DNA of 64,000 nt from Aureibaculum algae (GTDB taxonomy: Bacteria; Bacteroidota; Bacteroidia; Flavobacteriales; Flavobacteriaceae). Location: NCBI RefSeq assembly GCF_006065315.1, contig NZ_CP040749.1, forward strand, positions 310,001 through 374,000, in the 5' to 3' direction. Shown here one piece after another: positions 57,501 to 64,000 of this stretch. The notes beneath the pieces were generated by a model. It was not told where the DNA came from. It was given only the letters and a program-made list of their open reading frames with translations, and searched no databases. Positions within the stretch are counted from its first letter, which is position 1, and every line of letters starts with the position of its first letter. A program made the position numbers and the translations under genes.

Positions 57501-58890
57501 CGTATATCCTGACTTTGATGGTGACGGTGTTGGTGATCCAATTGATTTAGATGATGATAATGACGGTATTCCAGATTTGATGGAATTTGAAGGGTTAGAT
57601 CCTTTAGCGGATAATGACTTAGATGGTGTTCCAGCTTATCTAGATGATAATGATAATAATATATCTGTTGGTGATGCGAATGATGATGTAGAGTCTGAAT
57701 ATGACTTTGATGGTGACGGTATTGCAAATCACTTTGATTTAGATGCTGATGGCGATGGTATTCTAGATGTTGTTGAAGCAGGTAATGCTGATTTAGATGC
57801 TGATAATGATGGTGTAATTGATGGTGTTCCAGCTGACTTCGGAATAAACGGTCTTTTTGATCCAATTGAAACTGACGATACATTATTGGCAGATATCAAT
57901 TATGTTCCTTGGAATTCTGATGGAGATTCTCAATTGAACTTCTTAGATATTGATGATGATAACGATGGAATCTTAACAGTAGTAGAAACAGCTGTTGATT
58001 CAGATGGAGATACACACCCTAATTATTTAGACTTAGACGCTGATGATGATGGTATTCCTGATAATGTGGAGGGTCAAACTACAGCAGATTATACTAGTCC
58101 TTTAGGTGTTGATGCTAATGGCGATGGTTTAGATGATGCTTATGGTCTTGGTCTTACACCAATAAATACGGATGGTGCAGATCAACCAGATTATTTAGAT
58201 ACAGATTCGGATAATGATGCTGTTCCTGATAGTATTGAAGGTCATGATTATGATGCTAATGGAGAGCCAGATGTTTATCCTAGTGGAAATGATGACGATA
58301 ATGATGGTTTAGATGATGCATATGATGGTTCTATAGGTGACTTTGCAGATCCTAACGGACTGTCAGTTGACACAGATCCAGCAACTGACTTACCTAATAG
58401 AGATGAGGCTTTAGAAGCGGATGTTAACACAGCTGGTTTAGTAACTGGAGATAGTGAAGTTGACTATAGAGATATTGATGATGATGGTGACGGTATAAAT
58501 ACAATTGATGAAGATGGAGATAAAGATGGTGATCCAACCAATGATAATTGTGATGAAGATGCTTATCCTGATTATTTAGATCCAACATCTTGTACTATTA
58601 TCCCTGACGGATTCTCACCTAATGGTGATGGTGATAATGACTTATTAGTTGTACCTGCCTTAGCACAATACAAAGACTTCGAAATGGAGGTTTATGATAG
58701 ATGGGGTAATATTGTCTATGAATATGATAATAATGGAAGAGCGATGCCACTTTGGTGGGATGGTTATTCAAGTGGAACAATGACCATTAGTAAAGGCAAT
58801 AAAGTACCTGTTGGAACATACTACTACATTATTAAGTATAATGAAGCCGGACTTGAGCCAATTGCAGGTTGGGTATATATAAACTATTAA
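51535..58890 (+). CDS. TSP3-rich cell-surface protein with T9SS type B sorting domain
   Basis: 2451 residues. The signal peptide is residues 1-39, ending SVCAQ. A unique N-terminal region of about 280 residues (40-320) has no family I recognise. It is followed by very many TSP3-like DxDxDG calcium-binding repeats broken by a few beta-sandwich or Ig-like inserts: one near nt 52915-53380, and three YxWxxS Ig-like modules around 55380-55680, 56340-56650 and 57200-57505. The C-terminus (2353-2451; [45 protein letters not shown]) is a type B T9SS sorting domain nearly matching that of the giant adhesin. It is followed 96 bp later by its own PorP/SprF gene. Likely exported by T9SS and displayed as a stiff, calcium-dependent stalk. 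The ligand is unknown. Confidence 0.93.
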   Translation: MKKGYLTTIYAVYGKQLRHAIMSLLFVFGLATVNSVCAQTNVDAWSTTAVPNTLDSRLATGGETLNFGAGDSNSVVDVVVAGDVYMPVPSPLTITLRRVDNANTIGNDFDPWYRESQTGFNEAANNYTAPYFANVNDVISANIIDIGLDNTFNNSTSVQTSNVERIDIVFNSPRILRNIDLQAGFPIFERGGSGLVRVAVITGVDGSGNPTSYSNVIRNGGANEYGPDLTTNYTYDLLTKLESAPLYTWAEPGFNQSINGVFFSWADFGLTAGQTVYGYSVADFDAPSTAVNFLDIANFSTATDQAYPSGADLIFNFQYFASGNDIDGDGIPDYADLDNDNDGILDTDEGVYTNRDTDGDTIPDYLDKDSDNDGCYDALEGDGGYTLADIDISIGGSLGSLTFPVDANGVPGGLANAQSATPGVIDPTLVSLTCDTDGDGISPLVDLDNDNDGILNTDETCDPVFSFSNGVGGATHTQNFNNPRSAVFDFTELDDSVIIDVNGSPIHAAAGLSVELASLQAGFMNMVFRSDSSEITDPWTPNVNGLPRFRIAIDRFGVVRAYGSRTTTSTFLARMIPADGSSFNTVGWTTGSIPITIQNPNGVGIDASAGSLTVFCDSDEDGIPNALDLDSDNDGITDTTEAGGVDANGDGIVDGFTDNNDDGLDDNTALSPLPVPNTDGDSVPDYLDLDSDNDGITDVTEAGGVDLDGDGIIDGFTDTDGNGLDDATETTPLPVPSSDGDAVPDYLDLDSDDDGINDIVEAGGVDLNDDGIVDGFADSNNDGLDDTTAATPLPVGDKDNDGIPNYVDLDSDNDGILDATEGENDFDNDGLPNYLDLDSDADGISDVIEAGGVDIDGDAHVDYATSGDPSTLNDANNNGLLDALEGTPLPIPNTDGTFGADYLDIDADDDGIVDDIEGQTTADYRSPSGVDTDNDGLDDNYDGDNGNTIGVIDALDPNGAIVPTNTDGTDNPDYTDTDSDNDGDLDSLEGWDTDNDGTANITPTGADADADGLDNAYDTDDSVLDATNGGTLPTDFPDFDTPGGEPDWREALDIDWDNDGVNDIVDSDSDNDGIPDIIETGGNDPYGDEDGDGIENWMDTTDDGNAGDSSVTDYTDLDGNGIPDVYDIDGDGVPNHLDLDSDNDGIYDIVESGQIDDLNNIVDVDNDGVIDAANSGTVGTNGLFDPLEDAPDSGNLANLTADSDADGIPDSNEIDADNDGCNDVLEAGFTDGDLNGLLGNGTFGAGLFVDVNGVVTSGIDGYTVPDDLDANSVYDFQQSSLGVPVINTNPISQTLIINANVTFSTDLLATITYRWYESTNGGTSWTAITNGGASPAYSNATTDALTLTGVPASYDGYQYRVILSSPAFTCDSNWTSAPAVLSLFPDNDSDGVPNYLDLDSDNDGIPDTVESGGVDPYADIDADGIPAYLDDDDNDNTVGDDNGVIEPAFDSDGDGIPNYLDLDSDNDGIYDLVESGQLDPLNNIVDVNNDGIIDAANSGTVGTNGLFDPLEDAPDSGNLANLTDDSDADGTPDSNEIDADNDGCNDVREAGFTDGDLNGLLGNGTIGAGLLVDANGVVTSGVDGYTIPDDLDLNSVYDFQQASLGIPLVNTDPLSQTIVINSNVTFSTDILAEITYQWYESTDGGATWAAITNGGASPVYSNATTDALTLTGVPLSYDGYQYRVLLSSPVFVCDSNWTSAPATLNLFPDNDGDGIPDISDLDDDNDGIPDTIEGVLDTDGDGILDQFDLDSDNDGIYDVVESGQLNGTTVVDLNNDGILDGNTVDFGTNGLLDLIESDDTTAATLTNATADSDGDSIPDSLELDADNDGCNDVTEAGLVDVDSSGRLGSDTGLTVDANGLVNTPGTTGYTTPNDLDNNSVFDFQEAGLAVLPIATQPLDDVIVVNANTSFSVDIQSTITYQWQMSTDAGVNWSNISNGGTVPTVTGATSDELTLTMVPLEYNGYMYRVVLSSPAFACDTNVISDPALLTVYPDFDGDGVGDPIDLDDDNDGIPDLMEFEGLDPLADNDLDGVPAYLDDNDNNISVGDANDDVESEYDFDGDGIANHFDLDADGDGILDVVEAGNADLDADNDGVIDGVPADFGINGLFDPIETDDTLLADINYVPWNSDGDSQLNFLDIDDDNDGILTVVETAVDSDGDTHPNYLDLDADDDGIPDNVEGQTTADYTSPLGVDANGDGLDDAYGLGLTPINTDGADQPDYLDTDSDNDAVPDSIEGHDYDANGEPDVYPSGNDDDNDGLDDAYDGSIGDFADPNGLSVDTDPATDLPNRDEALEADVNTAGLVTGDSEVDYRDIDDDGDGINTIDEDGDKDGDPTNDNCDEDAYPDYLDPTSCTIIPDGFSPNGDGDNDLLVVPALAQYKDFEMEVYDRWGNIVYEYDNNGRAMPLWWDGYSSGTMTISKGNKVPVGTYYYIIKYNEAGLEPIAGWVYINY

Positions 58891-58902
58891 ATAAATAAAT
58901 TT

Positions 58903-58942
58903 ATGTTCTAGGAGTATTAAACCTACTTCTAGAGCATCTTTT
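58903..58942 (+). terminator. Probable terminator/attenuator between type B protein and second PorP/SprF gene
   Basis: Positions 58903-58916 pair with 58924-58937 (14 bp including two G-T wobbles) around a 7-base loop, followed by CTTTTAAA. Only about 45 bases separate it from the next ATG, so it may attenuate rather than end the transcript. Confidence 0.55.
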
Positions 58943-58986
58943 AAACAGTTACGGGAATAAATTTCTTTAAAAATTAAAGTAAAATT

Positions 58987-59916
58987 ATGCGAAAATTATC
59001 ATCATTTTTACTCATAGTATTAAGTTTAGTAAGCATTACTGGGTTTAGTCAACAAGATCCTCAGTATACACAATACATGTATAACATGAATATTGTGAAT
59101 CCGGCTTATGCAGGTTCTAGAGGAACCTTGAGTATAGGCTTATTAGGTAGATTACAATGGGTTGGTATTGAAGGAGCTCCTAAAACAGCTACTATGGCTA
59201 TTCATGCCCCATTGGGTAAAAACTTAGGAGGTGGTTTTTCAGCCATTTTAGACGAGCATGGTCCTGTAAAGGAGACGAATGTTTTTGCAGATGTAAGTTA
59301 TACAATAAACACATCTGAAGAAGGAAGATTGGCCTTCGGATTAAAAGGAGGAATTACCTTTTTTGATGTAGGTTTATTGTCGTTGGTATTGCCACAAACA
59401 GCACCGGGAGTAGATCCTTTATTTTCAGATAATATAAATGAGACCTTGCCAAATTTTGGAGCTGGTGTTTATTATTATACAGATAAGTTTTATATTGGTT
59501 TATCAGCACCAAATTTATTAGAAACTAAACATTTAGAGAAAGATAATGGAACAATAAGTAAAGCTTCGGAAAAGATGCATTATTTTGGTACAGTAGGTTA
59601 TGTATTTAACTTGTCTGAAACATTAAAGTTTAAACCTTCCGTAATGGCAAAAGCAGTAACAGGCTCACCATTATCTTTAGATGCCAATGCCAACTTTTTA
59701 TTCAATGATAGATTGGAGTTGGGTCTAGGTTATAGGTTTGGTGATTCAGTAACGGGTCTAATTAACTTTGGAATTACAAGAGATTTAAGATTGGGTTATG
59801 CCTATGATTATACAACCACTAATTTAGGAAATTACAACAGTGGTACTCATGAAGTATTTGTACTATGGGATATAGATTTTTCAAAGAAAAATTTGAAATC
59901 ACCTAGATTTTTCTAA
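58987..59916 (+). CDS. PorP/SprF family T9SS outer-membrane protein (second copy)
   Basis: 309 residues, signal peptide ending ITGFSQ, then QQDPQYTQYMYNMNIVNPAYAG and an outer-membrane beta-barrel ending KSPRFF. It is a near twin of the protein at 50269; changes are conservative and scattered apart from the signal peptide. Long DNA stretches are also shared, for example around GGTGGTTTTTCAGCCATTTT in both. It lies 96 bp after the 2451-residue type B protein, so it is the likely partner for that cargo, mirroring the adhesin/PorP-SprF pair upstream. The duplicate presumably arose with, or was co-opted for, the second cargo. Confidence 0.9.
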   Translation: MRKLSSFLLIVLSLVSITGFSQQDPQYTQYMYNMNIVNPAYAGSRGTLSIGLLGRLQWVGIEGAPKTATMAIHAPLGKNLGGGFSAILDEHGPVKETNVFADVSYTINTSEEGRLAFGLKGGITFFDVGLLSLVLPQTAPGVDPLFSDNINETLPNFGAGVYYYTDKFYIGLSAPNLLETKHLEKDNGTISKASEKMHYFGTVGYVFNLSETLKFKPSVMAKAVTGSPLSLDANANFLFNDRLELGLGYRFGDSVTGLINFGITRDLRLGYAYDYTTTNLGNYNSGTHEVFVLWDIDFSKKNLKSPRFF

Positions 59917-60238
59917 TAAAGTAAGAGATTAAAAAATAGAATTCGAATTGTTCTTAGTCATAAATGAACAATTTGGGTAAAGGGAAAAGTAAATTAAAAT
60001 AACTCTATAACAACCATAATTTATTTACAGTATTTTACATTATTTTTAGGGTTAATAGATTTTTAGGATAATTTAATATTAAATTATTTTACCTAAACAA
60101 TACTATAACTATATATGATGACGTTATTAGAGGTAATAATTAGAATTTTTAACATTTTCTAATTTGCATAATTGTAGGCAATTGTGCTTAAAAGCTATGA
60201 AAAAGGCAAAATGTTAATAGAAAATAAATAACCTAATA
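59917..60238 (+). other. Intergenic region before first PD40-OmpA gene
   Basis: 322 bp, no gene. An inverted repeat AATTGTTC/GAACAATT (59946-59953 with 59966-59973) lacks a T-run, so it is not called a terminator. CTAATTTG near 60159 is a poor match to the TAnnTTTG promoter box. Confidence 0.5.
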
Positions 60239-61906
60239 ATGAAAAAATATCTTGTAATAGTTTTATTGCTAAGTGTAGTATGTCTTTATGCCCAAGATGG
60301 CGGTGGTAAATTTTCCATAAATAATTTAGAAGTTAACACAGAACAATCTGAATTCGGTACCGCTTTTCACGGAACTGATAAACTGGTTTTTGCAGCACCC
60401 AGACGTGGTTTTAGAGTCATCCGAGATGTATGGGAACCAAATGGACAACGCTTTTTAGATTTATATGAAGGTGATATTAGTGAAGATGGTTCAATAGCAA
60501 ATAAAAGAAAGCTTAAAGGAGAAGTTAATTCTCGATACCACGAAGCTAGTGTAACTTTTACTAAAGATGGTAAAACTGTTTATTTTACAAGAGATAATTA
60601 CTACAATAAAAAATTAGGAATAGACAATCAAGGGTATACAAACTTGGCTATGTTTAAAGCCACTGTAAATAATAAAGGGGAATGGATTAACATTATACCA
60701 ATGCCTTTTAATAATGTTGAATATTCAGTAGGTCATCCAGCACTTAGTGATGATGAAAAGACATTGTATTTCACTTCAAATATGCCAGGTACTTTAGGCG
60801 AAACAGATATTTTTAAAGTAGAAGTTAATGAAAGTGGTTTTGGCAATCCTGAAAATTTAGGGCCAAAAGTTAATTCTAAAGCTAAAGATTGGTTTCCATT
60901 TGTAGATGGAGACATACTATACTTTTCATCAACAAGAAGTGGTGGAAAAGGAGGTATTGATATATATGCAAGTAAATTAAAGGGGTATATAACAAATCCA
61001 GTAAATTTAAGTATCAATTCTGCAGGAGATGACTTTGCTTTTATTATAAATGGCGAAACAAGAAAAGGATATTTTTCTTCAAATAGAGAAGAAGGGAGTA
61101 AAGGAGATGATGATATTTATTCGTTTATAGAAGAAGAAGCAGTAGATTTTAAATGTTTACAAATGGTTACTGGCGATGTAAGAGATAAAATTTCTACTAG
61201 CTTATTGGCAGGTTCTGAGGTTATTTTAAGTGATAAAGACGGAAATGTGATTGAAACCGTGATTGTTAAAGAAGATGCTACTTTTTCGTTTGAAGTAACG
61301 TGTGAAACTGAATTTAAGTTAGAAGGTAAGAAGATTGGATTTGCACCTCAATCGATTTCCTTTACCACTTCTAATGATGTTGATAAAGAATTAAAAATGC
61401 CATTGTTGTTAGGTGCGGGTAATATGAATTATGCGGGTAACGGTAATAATAACGGAACTCAAGGAACACAAGGAGAGGGTGTTGATAGAAAACCAGAAGG
61501 TTTACCAGATGTGTTACCAGATGAAATAGTAAGACTACCTTCAGGAAATTATGGTGTAAATATTGAACCTATATATTTTGATTTAAATTCTTCATACTTA
61601 AGTAAATCAGCCAAGACTGAATTACAAAAGGTGGTTGATTTAATGAATAAATATCCAAAAATGATTATTGAAGCTGCTTCTCACACGGATTCAAGAGCTC
61701 CGGCAGGATATAATATTTGGTTATCAAACAACAGAGCCAAAAGAACTGTAGAGTATATCATTGGAAGAGGTATTGACTATTCAAGAATAACAGGAAAGGG
61801 TTATGGAGAAACGCAATTAGTGAATGAATGTGATGATAACACTCCGTGTACGGATGCACAACATCAGCAAAATAGACGGTCTGAATTTGTAATTATCAGA
61901 ATGTAA
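60239..61906 (+). CDS. PD40 beta-propeller / OmpA-like envelope protein (PorE-like)
   Basis: 555 residues with a signal peptide (MKKYLVIVLLLSVVCLYAQ). Residues of about 30-295 form WD40-like PD40 propeller repeats (PALSDDEKTLYFTSNMPG, GDILYFSSTRSGGKGGIDIY, GYFSSNR). About 305-395 look like a carboxypeptidase-regulatory-like beta domain. A Gly/Asn linker follows, then an OmpA C-terminal domain (about 440-555; YFDLNSSYLSKSA, ASHTDSRAP, NRAKRTVEYI, GKGYGET) expected to bind peptidoglycan non-covalently. The plan resembles the C-terminal part of PorE, a T9SS-linked periplasmic/outer-membrane protein of Porphyromonas, without its TPR part. Genes of this type are common next to PorP/SprF genes, suggesting it anchors the pair to the cell wall. 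A strong terminator follows. Confidence 0.9.
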   Translation: MKKYLVIVLLLSVVCLYAQDGGGKFSINNLEVNTEQSEFGTAFHGTDKLVFAAPRRGFRVIRDVWEPNGQRFLDLYEGDISEDGSIANKRKLKGEVNSRYHEASVTFTKDGKTVYFTRDNYYNKKLGIDNQGYTNLAMFKATVNNKGEWINIIPMPFNNVEYSVGHPALSDDEKTLYFTSNMPGTLGETDIFKVEVNESGFGNPENLGPKVNSKAKDWFPFVDGDILYFSSTRSGGKGGIDIYASKLKGYITNPVNLSINSAGDDFAFIINGETRKGYFSSNREEGSKGDDDIYSFIEEEAVDFKCLQMVTGDVRDKISTSLLAGSEVILSDKDGNVIETVIVKEDATFSFEVTCETEFKLEGKKIGFAPQSISFTTSNDVDKELKMPLLLGAGNMNYAGNGNNNGTQGTQGEGVDRKPEGLPDVLPDEIVRLPSGNYGVNIEPIYFDLNSSYLSKSAKTELQKVVDLMNKYPKMIIEAASHTDSRAPAGYNIWLSNNRAKRTVEYIIGRGIDYSRITGKGYGETQLVNECDDNTPCTDAQHQQNRRSEFVIIRM

Positions 61907-61922
61907 TTAAAACATATAAAAC

Positions 61923-61955
61923 AAAAAAACCTTCAAATATTTTGAAGGTTTTTTC
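61923..61955 (+). terminator. Intrinsic terminator between the two PD40-OmpA genes
   Basis: AACCTTCAAA (61928-61937) pairs with TTTGAAGGTT (61941-61950) around a 3-base loop; A7 precedes and T6 follows. It can work on both strands. Confidence 0.9.
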
Positions 61956-62015
61956 GTTTACATAGTGTTATACTTTGGCATAACGTTTGAATTATACAAA
62001 CAAGATATTACCCCA

Positions 62016-63581
62016 ATGAGAACCCTAATAAATATATTTTTTATTGTAAGTACCCTTTTTTCTTTTGCACAAATTGAAAGAGCAGACTCTATTAAAGGTG
62101 CAGAGTATAGTATTAAAAACCTTAAGGTTAATACCAAATATCAAGATTTTGGTTCCACTTTTATGGGTAAAGATAAAATCGTTTTTTCTTCAAGTAGAAA
62201 AACAGCAGGGTTGTCAAACAGAAAATGGAAAGATAATGATCAACCTTTTTTAAATTTATATATCGGTGATCTAAATAATCAAGGAGAAATTACAAATGTA
62301 AAACCATTTTCAAGTGATGTAAACTCAAAATATCACGATGCGTTTGTTGCTTTTACACCTGATTTGAAAGAAGTTTATTTTACCTCAAATAACTATATGG
62401 GTGGTAAACTAAAATCTGATGGGCTTAAAATATTTAGAGCGGCTATAGGTGAAAAAGGACATTGGGAAGATTTTTCTTCACTACCTTTTAATGATGATGA
62501 TTATGATACAGGGCACCCGATGATAAGTGCTGATGGTAAAAAGCTGTACTTTGTTTCTAATATGCCAGGAACAATGGGCGATACTGATATTTTTGTAGTA
62601 GATTTAAACCAAGGACATTATGGAAAAATCATTAATTTAGGTAAAACAATTAATTCTAAATATAAAGAATACTCACCCTATATTGATGGTGATGTTATTT
62701 ATTTCTCTTCTAATAGACCAGGAGGTAAAGGTGGTTTTGACATTTATATGACAAAATTAGACGGTTCAATCCCCGAACCTATAAATTTAGGAGAACCTAT
62801 GAATAGTAAAGGAGACGATATCTCTTTTATTATAGATAGTGATAAACTGCAAGGGTATTTTTCATCCAATAGAAATGGGGGAATGGGTGACGATGATATT
62901 TATTCATTTAAGCAAAAAACAACAATAGCTATTTGTGATCAGATTGCTACAGGTATTATTAAAGATAAAGTTACAGGAAATAGAGTGGGTAATGCTTTTG
63001 TTGCGTTAATTGACGAAGAGGGGAATCGCATTCGTAAAATTGAAACCGCTTTTGATGGTGCTTATTATTTTGGAGTTGATTGTGCTGAAAATTACACCAT
63101 AGAAGTTACAAAAAATGGATACTTTAGTAATACTATAAATTTAAGTACTTCTCATAAAAATGGTTATGATAACAATGAGGTTATCTTTATTGAAGAGAAA
63201 GAGTTTATGAACAGAAAAGATTATGAAATCTTAAATGTTCCAAATATTACGTTTACAATAAATACAGCAGAAATTACCGAAGCTTCAGAAAGAGCATTAG
63301 AAAAAGTAATGCGATTGATGAGTAAATATCCGAAAATGGTCATTGAATTTGGTGCACATACGGACTCAAGAGGTCCAGATGCTTATAATTTAAGCTTAAC
63401 TAAAAGTAGAGCTGCCGCTACAGTAGACAATCTTATTGAAAAAGGCTTAGACCCTCGTAGAATAACCGGCAAAGGGTATGGAGAAACAGAGTTACTTAAT
63501 AAATGTGCCAATGACGTAAAATGTACGGAACTGGAACATTTAGAAAATAAACGAACAGAATTTGTGGTGATAAGAAAATAA
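62016..63581 (+). CDS. Second PD40 beta-propeller / OmpA-like envelope protein
   Basis: 521 residues from the ATG at 62016, which opens a clean signal peptide (MRTLINIFFIVSTLFSFAQ). An ATG at 61965 would add 17 residues that spoil it. It has the same order as the preceding gene: PD40 repeats (about 25-285; MISADGKKLYFVSNMPG, GDVIYFSSNRPGGKGGFDIY), a regulatory-like beta domain (about 300-390), a short linker, and an OmpA domain (about 405-521; GAHTDSRGPDAYN, GKGYGETELLNKC). It is a clear but diverged paralogue and lacks the long Gly/Asn linker. The terminator at 61923-61955 implies its own promoter in about 60 bp, or read-through. Likely peptidoglycan-anchored, with a role supporting T9SS or surface-protein complexes. 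Confidence 0.9.
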   Translation: MRTLINIFFIVSTLFSFAQIERADSIKGAEYSIKNLKVNTKYQDFGSTFMGKDKIVFSSSRKTAGLSNRKWKDNDQPFLNLYIGDLNNQGEITNVKPFSSDVNSKYHDAFVAFTPDLKEVYFTSNNYMGGKLKSDGLKIFRAAIGEKGHWEDFSSLPFNDDDYDTGHPMISADGKKLYFVSNMPGTMGDTDIFVVDLNQGHYGKIINLGKTINSKYKEYSPYIDGDVIYFSSNRPGGKGGFDIYMTKLDGSIPEPINLGEPMNSKGDDISFIIDSDKLQGYFSSNRNGGMGDDDIYSFKQKTTIAICDQIATGIIKDKVTGNRVGNAFVALIDEEGNRIRKIETAFDGAYYFGVDCAENYTIEVTKNGYFSNTINLSTSHKNGYDNNEVIFIEEKEFMNRKDYEILNVPNITFTINTAEITEASERALEKVMRLMSKYPKMVIEFGAHTDSRGPDAYNLSLTKSRAAATVDNLIEKGLDPRRITGKGYGETELLNKCANDVKCTELEHLENKRTEFVVIRK

Positions 63582-63611
63582 TAAAATCAAACGAATATAT
63601 AATTATAAAAG

Positions 63612-63646
63612 AGCATGTTAAGAAATTTTTAAGATGCTTTTTTTTT
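63612..63646 (+). terminator. Intrinsic terminator before ileS
   Basis: A 27-base hairpin (63612-63638, closed by AGCAT/ATGCT, one internal mismatch) is followed by a run of nine T. It ends the transcript of the second PD40-OmpA gene. Confidence 0.88.
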
Positions 63647-63679
63647 GTGTCTATAAATCAATATTTTCAATAAAATACG

Positions 63680-63687
63680 TAATTTCG
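63680..63687 (+). promoter_or_regulatory. Candidate -7 box for ileS
   Basis: TAATTTCG differs from TAnnTTTG by one base, the same T-to-C change as in the box at 10009. It lies 25 bases before the ATG, just after a strong terminator. No clear -33 TTG is seen. Confidence 0.35.
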
Positions 63688-63712
63688 CGACTCGAAAGAA
63701 TTTTGTAAGAAA

Positions 63713-64000
63713 ATGAGTACGCCATTTAAAGAATATAAAGGTTTAGACCTATCGAAAGTAGCAGATGAAACCCAACAATTTTGGGAAGAAAACGATATAT
63801 TTCAAAAAAGTATTAGTTCGCGTGATGCGAATAAACCATTTGTGTTTTACGAAGGGCCACCATCTGCAAATGGTTTGCCAGGTATCCATCATGTTATGGC
63901 TCGTACTATTAAAGATTTGTTTTGTAGGTATAAAACCTTACAAGGCTATCAAGTAAAGCGTAAAGCAGGTTGGGATACCCATGGTTTGCCAATTGAACTA
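63713..64000 (+). CDS. ileS: Isoleucyl-tRNA synthetase, N-terminal part (cut by window end)
   Basis: The frame opens at the ATG at 63713 and runs off the right edge with 96 codons visible. It reads [19 protein letters not shown], then [20 protein letters not shown] with the class I HIGH-type signature as GIHH, then [20 protein letters not shown], which is typical of the first part of the IleS catalytic Rossmann fold. Cytoplasmic enzyme charging tRNA-Ile with isoleucine. It has its own promoter-like box and is isolated by a strong terminator, so it is not functionally tied to the surface-protein locus. Confidence 0.93.
   Translation, partial: MSTPFKEYKGLDLSKVADETQQFWEENDIFQKSISSRDANKPFVFYEGPPSANGLPGIHHVMARTIKDLFCRYKTLQGYQVKRKAGWDTHGLPIEL

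Noticed and set aside
59946..59973. Terminator after the second PorP/SprF gene
   Set aside because: The 8-bp inverted repeat is not followed by a T-run.

Overview
The window is AT-rich, and nearly all of it is genes on the plus strand. It comes from the Bacteroidota, most likely a marine member of the Flavobacteriaceae. The grounds are a type IX secretion system (T9SS) type B C-terminal sorting domain on two proteins, two PorP/SprF-family proteins, PD40-OmpA proteins, many thrombospondin-type-3-like (TSP3) Asp-rich repeats, TAnnTTTG-like promoter boxes, and the Bacteroidota-style isoleucyl-tRNA synthetase start at the right edge. Species cannot be read from the sequence.

Layout. (1) Positions 1-30743 hold five very large secreted multidomain proteins in a row; the first is cut by the left edge. 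They mix TSP3 cassettes with binding or beta-sandwich modules: pre-peptidase-like repeats, lamin-tail, PA14-like, IgGFc-binding-like, FG-GAP/UnbV, Ig-like and a propeller-like region. All five stop right after the same kind of roughly 120-residue DUF11 domain with a CGEF motif and a D-x-DSTP tail. None has a recognisable T9SS sorting domain. (2) Positions 30748-49770 encode one giant SprB-like surface protein of about 6340 residues. Its core is 42 PKD/Ig-like units arranged as ten and a half almost identical 1005-bp direct repeats. Ten DUF11 domains, TSP3 repeats and a type B sorting domain follow. (3) A PorP/SprF protein follows, then a 2451-residue TSP3-rich type B protein, then a second, closely related PorP/SprF protein. 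(4) Two paralogous PD40-OmpA outer-membrane/periplasmic proteins follow, separated by a strong terminator. (5) The window closes with the start of ileS, a housekeeping gene that marks the right border of the surface-protein locus.

How the genes may work together. Each type B protein is followed by its own PorP/SprF protein, as expected for cognate cargo/partner pairs in T9SS. The giant protein and the two or more large genes before it resemble the sprC-sprD-sprB-sprF order known from Flavobacterium johnsoniae gliding motility. The most interesting possibility is that the shared terminal DUF11 domain of the five upstream proteins is an export, docking or cross-linking module that attaches them to the giant fibre or to the T9SS. 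That is inference from architecture only.

Regulation and evolution. The third and fourth genes have promoters with the same geometry: three TTAACA-type decamers spaced 20 and 11 bp, then a TAnnTTTG-like box 27 bp on, then TAATAAGTGG. Upstream of the third gene lies what looks like a decayed copy of the fourth gene's start. Identical DNA tracts, near-perfect repeat arrays and shared modules show that recombination keeps reshaping this locus.
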